Source: Anaeramoeba flamelloides (lineage: Eukaryota > Metamonada > Anaeramoebidae). From it: a stretch of DNA of 64,000 nt. The translations under genes and the position numbers were made by a program. Location: positions 7,461,001-7,525,000 of the forward strand of contig JANTQA010000036.1 in assembly GCA_027625915.1 (NCBI GenBank), written 5' to 3'. The first letter of the stretch is position 1, and every line of letters starts with the position of its first letter. Below, piece after piece: positions 34,538-44,894 of this stretch. Under the pieces are notes generated by a model that worked only from the letters and a program-made list of their open reading frames with translations, was not told where the DNA came from and made no database searches.

Positions 34538-35941
34538 GTAAATATTTCCATTTATAATATATTTTCTAATTAATTATAAGAAATGATTGTAGATGTTTAA
34601 ATTGCTTGATCAGATAATTTATCATTTTTTCAAATATATTCGAAATGAAGCTTTTTTTTTTATAAATTTAAAAAAAATCAAGTATTTTATTTCTAATTTT
34701 GGCTTTAATACAGAAAAACACTCTTTTAATAATAATGTAAACCTTCATATAACTATTTGTTTGTATTTGTTTGTATTTATCTTTTAAATGCAAAAAAAAA
34801 AAAATTGATTTATTTTTTTTTTTTTTATTAATGGAACTTTTTCATTTAGAATTGTGTACTAAAATTCAAAGTTAATGTGTGTTACCAATTGTATTTAAAG
34901 GGTTTCTTAAATTAAACTTCGATAAACGAAATATAATTTTCTTATTATCATGTGATGTTAAGTAAGCTTAAAAGAAACAAAAGATTTTTTTTTTTTTTTT
35001 TTTTTTTTTATCAAATTTAAAGAATATTTTGGTTTATGTTGAGTTAGTTTTAATTTTTTTGGAATCAAGTTTATTCTTCTTTGAATTGTTTCTCAGGGTG
35101 CAATCCCACAGTTTGATTTTTTTTTTTTCAATAAAGTTAAAGTTCAAACATCAATTAAAAATGAGATTATTTGTATCGATTAGTACTATTGATTTTTCAG
35201 GTTAACAGCTCAACTTTTTATAAAAAAAGTGTTAATTTATGAGTTTTTTATTTCTTAAAACACCCCTCCGATTTTTTCATATTTGCCAGATAATTCTTTA
35301 AATATTGAGTTGGTAACTTATTCTTATTTTTATTTTTGTAAATTTGAACTGGGAGTGAGGTTTTTTAAGGAATTGTAAATTTCTTTTTCTTTTTTTTTTT
35401 GTTTTTTTTAGTTTTTTGATTTGTTTATTTTTACAAATAAGTAAAAGTAATTATAAATCATGATATTTGGGGAGAATTGGATTCACTATAAAGGTAAAAA
35501 TAATATTGTGTAAAGCACTAAAATTACAAAAAAAAAAAACAATAACTCAACAAATTTGTTTTAGCTCCTGAAAGATAAGAAAAAACAAAAGAAAGAATAT
35601 TTGATGATAAAATGCGAGAAACCACAATAGTATCAATAAAACCATGGTATTAATCTGTAATCATGATCATATCATATATTATAACAATAATCCATAAAAC
35701 CACAATAATCTTAACTAAATGATTGATTTTTTTTTTTTTTTAAGTAAAGTAAACTTCCAATTTTTCATGGAAGAAAAAAATAAATAAAAATATTTTTTAA
35801 ACATAAAGAGGGGGTTAAAATTACATTTGATTAAAAATAAAAGATTTCAAGTTATTAACCCATAAAAATAATAGCAGGTTTTTAGCAATTCTCAAAATAT
35901 CTATTAATGGAAATTGAACCCTTTAAGTCTGTAAATTACTT

Positions 35942-35944
<3 letters not shown>

Positions 35945-35977
<33 letters not shown>
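35945..35977. repeat. (AT)n microsatellite
   Basis: About 16 uninterrupted AT units. A similar tract lies at 57354-57383. Confidence 0.9.
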
Positions 35978-35980
<3 letters not shown>

Positions 35981-36199
35981 GAAAAGAAACGAAAATAAAG
36001 TAAAAAAAGAAAGAGGAGAGAAACGAGGTAGGTAATAATGGCATAATAAGGGTTTTTTCTGACTTTAAAAAAAGATCTTAATTGGTGAGATCTAATAAAA
36101 AAGTCACTTGAAGATTCATAAAATTCATCATTATTAGCAAAAAGAAATTATAAAGAACTGTTTTTTTTATTTATTATTTTGGCTATATATTTTTTAATT

Positions 36200-36970
36200 T
36201 TTTCAGTTAATTTGTTTTGATAGATTCTTTTCAATTATTTCTTTAAATAATCCATATTTATGACCCAACATAAGAAATGAACCTACATTTTTGAAATATT
36301 TTTTGTTTTTTTTTGAATTTTCAACAACAATAATAAAATTTACAGTTGTTTTCATTTCATTTTTTGAATTACGTAACTTGTTTCGTTCGATCAATAATTT
36401 ATTTTAGATTGGTTGATATTGTATAAAAGATGAGTTGTTCCAAATAGAAGAACTCAAATAAAATTAGTTGATAGTATCTAACCATTTGATCAATCAAAAA
36501 TTTTTAATAGAATTTAAACAAACATAACAATGTATTTTTTTCTTGTACTCTCTCCAAATATTTCAAAAGTATTTTTTTATTAGTATTTCTAATTATTTAT
36601 TTTTTTTTGTGAGTGTTGTAATTTATAATAATTATTAACATTTCAATTATCAAATGGTTGTAATTTGGTATTTCTTGATAACTGATTAAATAAGATTTTT
36701 TTTACAAAAATTGAATATACATGTGCAAAAATGATTTCTTAATTTTACTTATGAAGTTCTAATTTAGTATTTCTTTAATAATTTCTTTAATAAGATTTTT
36801 TTTTTTTTTTTTATCAAAAATTGAAATATACCATGCAAAAATTTTGAATTGGCATTTATAGTTAAGGGTTAAATGAAAGAATCATTTACTCTAACAATGA
36901 GAGAATTTTGAAGTGAATAAATTTGTAACTTCTGATTCAAAGAGCATCTACAATAAACACAGTCATTAGA
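36200..36970 (-). repeat. Dispersed repeat (D family), copy 2
   Basis: Its reverse complement aligns with 27260-27690 (see that entry). Its far end (36880-36965, reversed) also resembles 41407-41560 next to the second LINE tail, sharing ATGACTGTGT, GCTCTTTGAAT and CACTTCAAAATTCTCTCATT. Confidence 0.55.
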
Positions 36971-38462
36971 AGTATTTGGAATTTAATTTAGTTTTCGAAA
37001 AAAAAGAGAGAAAAATAAAGAGTCTATAAAATAAAGAATTGAAGAAATTCAAAAAACAAGAGATAATAATATATTTTGAATTGGAGATTATAAATTACGA
37101 TTTTTTAGGAAAAAAAAAAAAAAAATTATATAAAATATCCATGATAAAATCTATTTTAAAAAGAAATTTGTCAAATTTATAACAAAAATAATAGGATTTT
37201 AGAAACTTATTTTTTTTTCATTTTTCTACCTTAATAAAAACATTTTTTTTTAAAACTGATTGTTTTTTATCGAGGTACTTAAAAAATAATATTTTGTGAT
37301 CTTTCGAATTTTTTTTACAATTAGAGTAATATTCGAAAAAATCGTTTTACATTTTCAATTTTATCGATTTAAAGTCGAATTTTTGACTGATCTAAAACAA
37401 ATTGATGAATTTGAAGATTTTTTTTATTGAGATTTAAAATGGGAATACTCAAAAAAAAATGTAAATAAGTTGAGGAAATGAAAAGTCCTTTAGTATATTA
37501 TATGGTTCATTTTTTTATCAAACTTATTTAACTTGCTGTTGATGAAGAGTTTATTGATTCAAATGACCTCGTTTTCTTTGGGATAAGAAAAAAAGAAAAA
37601 GAAAAAAAAGGTAAATAATTTCAATTAAAATATAATAAATTATACGTCCAAGAAGTTGGTATTAGGAAAAGTATTTTTGGATTCAAATATTTTCTAATCA
37701 AATGTTGATATATAAACGGTAACTATCAAACAAAAAGGATCAAAAAAATAAAATTAAATTAAAATTACAATTACTTTGCTCAATTATTCAATATTAAATT
37801 GATTTCATCAAAAAGAAAAAAAAAAGTGATTTTTTTTTTCTTTAAAGTTTTTATTAAAAGTAGAAGCGAATTGATATCTAATGTATTTTTTCCAATGTTT
37901 TTGCACAACTAAATGTCAAAAAAATTGAATTTTCTTACTTTGATGAGCCATTATTTCAATGAATCTATTCTAATTTCGAAAATGAAAAATGAGAAAAAAT
38001 CTCATTTAGATTTAAAAAAAAAACATGAAAAATTAGAAGACAATAACTCTACAATTAAAAGTTTTATGAATTTTTTTGATTATTATTTTTTTTCAATATT
38101 TCCATATCCTTTAAATGTTTTTAACAATTATAAGGGGTCAGGGATAAATATAAATATAAACACAAGATATATTTTGAAAGAATTTCTGAATAATTGATTT
38201 TCTAAAAAAAGGATAGTTGAGAAATTAATTTTACAACAATAATAATAATCTCAAAAAAATGATGATGACAATTTTGAGAAAATAGGTATTTTTGCAGAAA
38301 ATATCCTAATGTATATGAATAATAATTAAAGCCTGAACTATTATTTTTTCATATTAGAATTGTTTTAAATTTCTTAATATGAGATAACCCTTTTTAGGAA
38401 TATATATTATTAACTTTATTTTTTTCAAAAATCATTATTCTACTTAATTTCAAACGAAATAG

Positions 38463-40189
38463 AAACATTTTTTGAAAATAATTCAAACCCAAAAATCGAA
38501 TTATATCAAGGAGAGAGTTCAAAAAAACAGTCTTTTGGATTACAATTCCAATTAAGGGAAATTATTAATGCATTTTTTGATCGTCATTCTGAATATTATA
38601 AGCAGCTTATACTTTCAAAAATAATAAATTACCAAGAAAAGAATATTGAAAATTCTGAAAATGTGATGAATGTAAAGAAAATAGAAAGAGAAAAGAAATT
38701 TTTTAAAGAAATGAAAGTTCTTAAGGAGAAGGGAAATGTTGAGAAGGAGAAGGAGAAGGAGAAGGAGAAGAGGAAGGAGAAGGGGAAGGAAAAGGAGAAG
38801 GAGAAAGAGAAAGAGAACCAAAATGAAAATGAAAATGAAAGTATAAAAAAACCATTCTGGGACCAAGAAAAAGCAGATAAATTAGAATTAATGGGGTTTG
38901 GTAAATTTGAATCTCTTGGTGCAATAATCCTTGCTGAAAATGATTTAAAAGAAGCAATAAATATGCTTGTTGAAAATGAACGTACGCATTTAGATGAATG
39001 TGGAAGACAAGCAATAAAAGGGTTAAGATTAGAAAACAACAACAAACAAAATAACACCACCAAGACTAATACTAAAAATGAAAATTATAATAATAATTTT
39101 GGACTTCAAGGGGAGGTTCGAAATAGTTTAACAAATCGAAATCAAATTGCTTCATCAAAAGAGGTTAATTTGGACACATTTATACCCGGTGATAATTTCA
39201 TTCTTGATATTTATGATTATGCAACGGCAAGGGTAACCAATTGCACGAATTATTGTATGATGTGTGGCGAATGGCTTAAAACGAAGGGTTTAAAGCCAAC
39301 ATGCTGTGACAAGACAGCTTGCATTTTTAGACACCAGGAGTTAGGATTGGGTGTGAACGTTTGTGCGGAAATTGCAAAGACACCAGATCTTGTTGATTTT
39401 ATCATTACAACGGCAATTGCGGCAGCAAGCTCACAGCGCTGCGGAAATATTTTTAACCCCTTCCCCCCCGAATTCATAGTAAGCAATGGGGGCGGTAAAG
39501 ATTTCCGTAGTTTGATTGAAACTTTAAATACATTTCCCTCTGTAGACGAAATGTTCTCAATAGGCCGTGACGAAATGAAGCTTCGTAAATTTTTAGATAC
39601 CAAACATAAAAAAGCCTATTCTTTACTCCGTTGGCTATTGACAACAAATAGATCCCATTTAATTAAAATACCCTTGAATCTGCAATTAGAAGAATTTGGC
39701 ACAAATTATCAATGGGTATTATTGTCTTCCCATCCAACCAAAGAAGCAAAATTTTTACAACTGAAAAAAAAATATAAAAAGTCTGTTTTTGCTTTCCATG
39801 GTAGCCCCGTTGAGAATTGGTTTAGTATTTTGCGCACTGGGTTAAAAAATTATTCAAATACTCAAAATATGATTTCTGGGGCTGTTCACGGGGCAGGCAT
39901 ATATTTAGCTGCTAATCCATCCACTTCAGTTGGCTTTGCTCGTTCTGGGAAGGGTTGGAGTAAATCGAGATTTGGAAGTGGTAACTTCCATTGTATGGCA
40001 GTTTGTGAAATTATTAGAAAGGGGCAACAATCTAAAAGTAATGTTTATGTGATACCAAATGAAGATCTCGTGATGACAAGAATATTTTTATTGAATTTCC
40101 AAAATCGTAATATAAGATCGTTACCAAAAAATTATTTTGAGGTGAAAATACCCCTTATAATGGATACAATAAAAAAAACTAGATGGTAA
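38463..40189 (+). CDS. PARP6/8-type mono-ADP-ribosyltransferase with UBA domain, last exon
   Basis: This exon encodes about 575 residues. In order: the end of the PARP6/8 N-terminal fold (KKQSFGLQFQLREIINAFF); a Lys/Glu-rich linker; a UBA-like domain (KLELMGFGKFESLGAIILAE, then DLKEAINMLVEN); a low-complexity linker; a Cys-rich segment YCMMCGEWL...TCCDKTACIF that matches the PARP6/8 YCVVCDE...C..ELCVF zinc-type block; then the ADP-ribosyltransferase domain. Catalytic marks are His in FAFHGSPVENWFSIL and Tyr in GAVHGAGIYLAA; the third position (VMTRIFLLNF region) lacks the Glu of poly-ADP-ribose polymerases, as in mono-transferases. TNRSHLIKIP and WVLLSSHPTKEAKF are PARP6/8 hallmarks. Known members modify proteins in the cytoplasm; the substrate here is unknown. 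The ATG at 38663 is internal, because the frame and the homology continue upstream to 38463. Confidence 0.85.
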
Positions 40190-40363
40190 TTGTTTTTGAT
40201 TACACCTTGATTTGTCATGTGTTGTCTTGACTGTTACTGTTATATGTCTCTTTGTTTGTTTCTTTGTTTCTTTTGTATTTTGTTGATTCTTTTTATATTT
40301 GAACAAAAGGAACTAATTTTGACAATCCTCGAAATTTTTGATAACCAAATTTTTAATGTGTAG

Positions 40364-40856
40364 TAGTGAAAAAAATACCAGTAATGGAAATTATCCCTTT
40401 CAAGATTTTTAATTCTGGGTATTAGTGAAATTGTTGTTTAATTTCTTTTCTTTTCAATCAAATTCTTATTTTAAATAACCAAATTTTTTATAAACCAAGT
40501 AATAAACCTACCCAAAGTTCATTAAAGTAGGATGTCTCTAGAATACTCGAGTATTTGTTTGATAGCATAAAGTAGATCAACTTTTTTTTTGAAAAACAAT
40601 CGAGTTTTAAAGAGGTTTACTAGAGTTTGGAAAATGATAATTTTTATTATTGTTTTTTGATTGATTGAATGGTGTTTTGAACCAGTGTGATTTGATTAAT
40701 CATCATTCGAATAAGTGATGAGTTATAATTTAAAAAGTCTGATTCTTTAAAATAGGATTTGTTCAAAATAAAAGAAATTTCAAAACAATTGTCCTAATAT
40801 TCACAATTAAAAATCTAGTCGGGGATTATTATCAGGTCGGCTATTTTTTTTCACTA
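40364..40856. mobile_element. MITE-like element, copy 3
   Basis: It starts TAGTGAAAAAAATACCAGTA and ends GGCTATTTTTTTTCACTA. Terminal inverted repeats of about 70-100 bases share AAGATTTTTAATT and GGTATTAG/CCTAATA blocks. The inside (TAATAAACCTACCCAAAGTT, AAGTAGATCAACTTTTTTT) matches copy 1. It lies in the gap between the 3' ends of the PARP and RRP6-like genes. Confidence 0.82.
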
Positions 40857-41399
40857 CTTTAATTAACAATTTCGCCCAAAATGCCAAAGAGGTATTTTTT
40901 TCTGAAATAATTCTTGATTTTTTAATAACACTTTAGCAACTCAATCAATTATTATAATTTCAGTTTACTAATTGATCAATTTTCATAAAGTAAAAATTAA
41001 ATTGCTCGATTTAAAAATTAATAGTGCTAACTCAACAATACTCCAACAAAGTTTATTTTGCCATTTAAAATCCAAAGTTGAAAACTCAGTGATATAATGT
41101 TATTTTTTTTTCTTTCAATCAAAATTTAATTGGATTTTAATTTTGAAACTATAAGAACTTTTTTCAAATTGAAACCCTTTTACAGAAAACTTACATTTTT
41201 TTTTAAAAAATAAAAAAACAAAGTAAGATATAAAAATTATTTTTGTGGGTCAATTTCGGGAGTTTTTGAAAAAAATAAGAAATTTCATTCCAGAAAATAC
41301 CAAAAAAAGAAAAAACAATGATCCCTTTCATTTATCAAATCTGATTTCTTTTCCTTTTCTATTTTTTTTTCTTTCAGAAAACTAAACTAAGCCTCAATT

Positions 41400-41960
41400 A
41401 TCTCTGATGACTGTGTATATCTCAGAAATAAACACTTTATCAGGCGCTCTTTGAATAGGAATTACCGAATTTAGTAACGAAAAAAGTCTCAAATTTAGTC
41501 ACTTCAAAATTCTCTCATTATTAGATTAGATGAATTTCATCAAACCCTTTATAATAATAACTATTCTCAAATTTAGCACATTTAATAATTGCTCTTAATA
41601 AGCAGAGATTACGATATAATCAATAAAAATTCAAATAAATTTTGAAATTTATGTTTCAAATACGAACAGAAGGGAGTTTTAGAAAAAGATTGATCGTTTT
41701 TCTGGGTCTGTCCTCCCTACGGAAAAGATATATTAATATTTCTAAATAAAATTAAAAGGTATAAACCAGAAAGAATTAATTTCCAAACAAGGCAGTTCAA
41801 GATTATTTTCATTAATTCATAATCGTGGAATCTAAGGTTTTGCGATTAAATTTCGTTTTAGGAAATTTAAGTCTAAGTGTATCTCGAGTGTAATTTACAC
41901 TTCTTCTTCAAAAATAAAATAATAAATAAAAATAAAAAAATATTTTCTTTTGGATATTAA
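41400..41960 (+). mobile_element. Degraded 3' end of a LINE (copy 2)
   Basis: The plus strand follows the LINE tail at 33163-33669 block by block: ATAATCAATAAAAATTC, AAATAAATTTTG, TTGATCGTTTTTCTGGGT, TTATTTTCATTAATTCATAA, GGAAATTTAAGTCTAAG and GAGTGTAATTTACACTTCTT, ending in an A-rich tail at about 41905-41940. The frame equivalent to the other copy is broken, for instance by a TAA where copy 1 reads through, so this is an old copy. The upstream limit is uncertain; 41407-41560 also resembles part of the D-family repeat. Confidence 0.7.
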
Positions 41961-41984
41961 ATGAAATTTTTGACAAATTTATTT

Positions 41985-44894
41985 TTAGATATTACTAATT
42001 TCACCTTCTTCTATTTCCATATCTTCTTGCAAGTCTATGGTTTTTAATGAATAAGAATATTGTTCATTTGTACCACTATTCAAAGTATTACTTTGGCTTT
42101 GATTTTCAACATAATTTTTATTATGTTTTTCCATTTCTCTTTTTAAGTTGATCTGGTTTTGTATAAACATATTTCTTCTGGTTTCTTCATTAAATTTTCT
42201 TTTTCTTTCATATTCTTTGCTCCTCTCTATCTTCACCCCCTCCCCGGTATCTCCCAATCCTACCCCACCACGTACATTCACACCTATGTTAATACCTCCT
42301 CTCTTTTCTCTATTATTTACGATATACTGGCCACCCATTTTATTGTTGTTATAATTTTTTCGAAAAGAAATAGTGAATTTAGTATTTGTATGAAATCCAA
42401 TATTATCCTTAATCTTTGAATTTGTTTCGTCTCCCGAAAACCCAATAAAACTCATTTGTTGTTGATCATTTTTTTTTTTTTGATTCTTTGTTTTCCCTGA
42501 AATCAATCCTGATAAGATTTGTTTGTTGTGTATCCAACCTACAGTTTTCATCCATTTCATGGAATCAGAAAAAATTTGTTCACTAAATAATAAATTTGGA
42601 TTCTGAACATCCCTATCAATATCATTCCCGTCGGTTTTATTTTGAGTTGTTGTATTTATAGCCTTGTTATCATTAGTTCCTATTTCAATTTCTTGATTTT
42701 TCTTGGCTAGTTGTTTATTTTCGTTTTTGGGGACACATGGTGATTTTTTTTCTTGGATATTCATACTGTTTTTATTCCTACCGGTTTGCAGTTGTTCCAT
42801 TTCAATTGATTTTGTAATATCGTTCACCAAATATTTATTATTTTTAATTTCTTCTAATCCAGATTCGGTGTAAATTGGATTATTTTGTTGCAATTGGATA
42901 TCTTCATCAGATTCATTTCCGCTACTCGAATCAAACAAATGTGGTGTTTCCCTTTGCATGCTCACGCCCCTACCTTCCCACAGCTTTAACTTTTGCTTTT
43001 CCTCTTGCTGTTTTTTAATTTTTTTCTTTGCTTTTGCTATCATTCGAATGATCGTTATGGATTCTAATCTGATTGCATTGGTGATTTGGTTATTACAACA
43101 ATTCAATAATTGGTCAATTTTTTCAGGAGCCTTCTTTGAAATATTGATTAACGATTCGTCGTCCATTACCCAATTTGGCGATTCATCGTTTTCTCTTGCA
43201 TATTGGTCTCTCCAATCAAATAATTCAAAAAAAATCAATTTCGAAATTTTTGGTAATTTTAATCCTTTTTTCAAATAAATTCTTTTTGAATTTTCAAATG
43301 AAAAAATCGGTTTTTTATATTTTAATAAAGTCAAACTTTTTTGTAATTCCCAAATTTCAAGAAGTGAATTTTTTTCATTATTTAATTCTCGAACTTTTGA
43401 TATTAAACTTTTTAAGAGTTTTGGCATTTTTTCAATTCGATCACTTGAACAATTAAGTACTTCCCGAGGCAAAGGCCTAATTCTCCAATCAATTTCATCA
43501 AATTCTTTATTTTCATTTGAAATTTTATTTTCATTTCCATTTCCATTTTTCTTCTCTATAAACAAGAGTGTTTTTTTCATTTGTTGAAAAATATTCTTAT
43601 TTTGGCAGATTGGATCATTTTTGAAAGTAAAATACCATTTTGATAAAGTAGAGAGATCACAGCAATTTACTAAATACATCCCAAAATCTCTTTGAATCCA
43701 TTTGATTACTTTTTTACCATTAAATATGATTTTTAATATTTCAGGGTTTGTTGTAAACTCATTAAGTTCACCCATTCTTTCTCTTAATTTAAGAGCGTCA
43801 ATTATCCAAACATTCTCATTTTGTTTTAAAAGAAATAAACAAATAAATCCTTGAAATGACCTTTTACTATGATTTATTACATCAAGGAATAAATGGTTTT
43901 TGTTTTTTCTTTTTTGAATTTTATTTTGAGTCTTTAACTGTTGAATTAAATTATCAAACAGTTCTGAATTGTTAATAAAAATTAAATTACCTCTCTTTTT
44001 GTTTTTCTTTTCAATTTCTTGTTTATTTTCAATTTCTTTTTCTTTTTCTTGTTCTTGTTCTATTTCAATGTCATTTTCAATGTCATTTTCTTTTTCTTGT
44101 TCTTGTTCATTTTCAATATCTTTTTCTTTTTCTTTTTGGTTTCCTTTTCTTTTGTCTTTTTCTATTCCAATACCTTGCTCTATTTCAATATCTTTTTCCT
44201 TTTCTTTTTCTTTTTGGTTTAATAAAATTTGTTGTGATTGACTATTATTTTCTTTGGTTTCACCAAAAAGTGAAACGTCCCAGTTAAATTTTAAGTCAAG
44301 GATTTCATTTTGGTATGGATGTGAGTATGTGCCGTCTGATTGTAAAAAAATTGAGGATTTTAAATTTCTTTGTGAATTTGGTTTTGTTTTTAGAGGAGGG
44401 ATGAATTTGGTTGATCGTGCATTGTCTATTTTCTTTTTAAAGCAAAGCTGAGGAGGTGGAACTATTTTTGCGGAAAAGGTTTTTTTCCCATTCTTTAACT
44501 CTATTTTCCCTACTGAGCCGTTAATTTGTTTGCTTGTCCTTTCATCACAATTTTGATATTTTTTTAGATTTTTTTCTGTTTTCTCAATCAAGGTATCGTT
44601 AATCAAATATAACCAATTAACAGACGAGAATTGTTTTGTATTATTACTATTGTTTTTGTTCTCTAAAATTGATTCTATTTCATATTCATTCAAGGACAAG
44701 AAAGACTTTTCTTTTTTTAAAACAGAATGCAGGCTTTTTAAAGTGTTTTTTAATTTTAATTGAAACGATTCTATTTTTTCTTTTGATTGTGAAAAGAGTT
44801 GGTAAATTGTAAATTCAGAAGGCGAAAAGAGATCTTTATTTTTCAAATGGAAATTTTCTATCGTTGGTAGGAGTTTTGGAAGATTTTTATCCAT
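41985..44894 (-). CDS. RRP6/EXOSC10-like protein, probably without exonuclease activity
   Basis: This intronless gene encodes 969 residues. Similarity to EXOSC10/Rrp6 is clear in HSKRSFQGFICLFLLKQNE, VWIIDALKLRERM, IKWIQRDFGMYLVNCCDL, the near-invariant DWRIRPLPREVL (about residue 470), and an HRDC-type region KPIFSF...LFDWRDQYARENDESPNWVM (about 530-580). The first 60 residues resemble the N-terminal PMC2NT region that binds the Rrp47/C1D cofactor. Rrp6 trims RNAs as part of the nuclear exosome. Here the DEDD-type residues look lost: FAVDLEH is FLDVINH, the Asp of the HGADSDIEWL motif is missing from NGKKVIKWI, and YARDD is CSSDR. The Lys/Glu linker (43990-44215 in DNA) and an acidic C-terminus are low complexity. 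A scaffold role is an inference. Confidence 0.8.
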   Translation of the reverse strand: MDKNLPKLLPTIENFHLKNKDLFSPSEFTIYQLFSQSKEKIESFQLKLKNTLKSLHSVLKKEKSFLSLNEYEIESILENKNNSNNTKQFSSVNWLYLINDTLIEKTEKNLKKYQNCDERTSKQINGSVGKIELKNGKKTFSAKIVPPPQLCFKKKIDNARSTKFIPPLKTKPNSQRNLKSSIFLQSDGTYSHPYQNEILDLKFNWDVSLFGETKENNSQSQQILLNQKEKEKEKDIEIEQGIGIEKDKRKGNQKEKEKDIENEQEQEKENDIENDIEIEQEQEKEKEIENKQEIEKKNKKRGNLIFINNSELFDNLIQQLKTQNKIQKRKNKNHLFLDVINHSKRSFQGFICLFLLKQNENVWIIDALKLRERMGELNEFTTNPEILKIIFNGKKVIKWIQRDFGMYLVNCCDLSTLSKWYFTFKNDPICQNKNIFQQMKKTLLFIEKKNGNGNENKISNENKEFDEIDWRIRPLPREVLNCSSDRIEKMPKLLKSLISKVRELNNEKNSLLEIWELQKSLTLLKYKKPIFSFENSKRIYLKKGLKLPKISKLIFFELFDWRDQYARENDESPNWVMDDESLINISKKAPEKIDQLLNCCNNQITNAIRLESITIIRMIAKAKKKIKKQQEEKQKLKLWEGRGVSMQRETPHLFDSSSGNESDEDIQLQQNNPIYTESGLEEIKNNKYLVNDITKSIEMEQLQTGRNKNSMNIQEKKSPCVPKNENKQLAKKNQEIEIGTNDNKAINTTTQNKTDGNDIDRDVQNPNLLFSEQIFSDSMKWMKTVGWIHNKQILSGLISGKTKNQKKKNDQQQMSFIGFSGDETNSKIKDNIGFHTNTKFTISFRKNYNNNKMGGQYIVNNREKRGGINIGVNVRGGVGLGDTGEGVKIERSKEYERKRKFNEETRRNMFIQNQINLKREMEKHNKNYVENQSQSNTLNSGTNEQYSYSLKTIDLQEDMEIEEGEISNI

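Larger units (their letters stand above)
32942..35425. repeat. Inverted repeat flanking the second PARP exon
   Basis: The left arm (32942-33130) includes AAGAAATTTACAATTCCTTA, AAAACCTCACTTCCTGTTC, CGGAGGGAGGCGTT and AAAAAACTCATAAATT. The right arm (35215-35425) has the reverse complement of these blocks in order. About 70 bases of the outer arms are nearly identical. The arms enclose 2.1 kb with the truncated LINE and the acidic PARP exon. Confidence 0.6.
34538..38462 (+). other. Large intron of the PARP6/8-type gene (3925 nt)
   Basis: Donor GTAAAT and acceptor GAAATAG share phase 1, and the joined residues continue the family match without a gap. The intron holds one arm of the inverted repeat (35215-35425), a T-run near 34987, an (AT)n tract (35945-35977), a D-family repeat on the minus strand (36200-36970) and short meaningless frames. 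The acceptor lacks a strong pyrimidine run. Confidence 0.68.
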
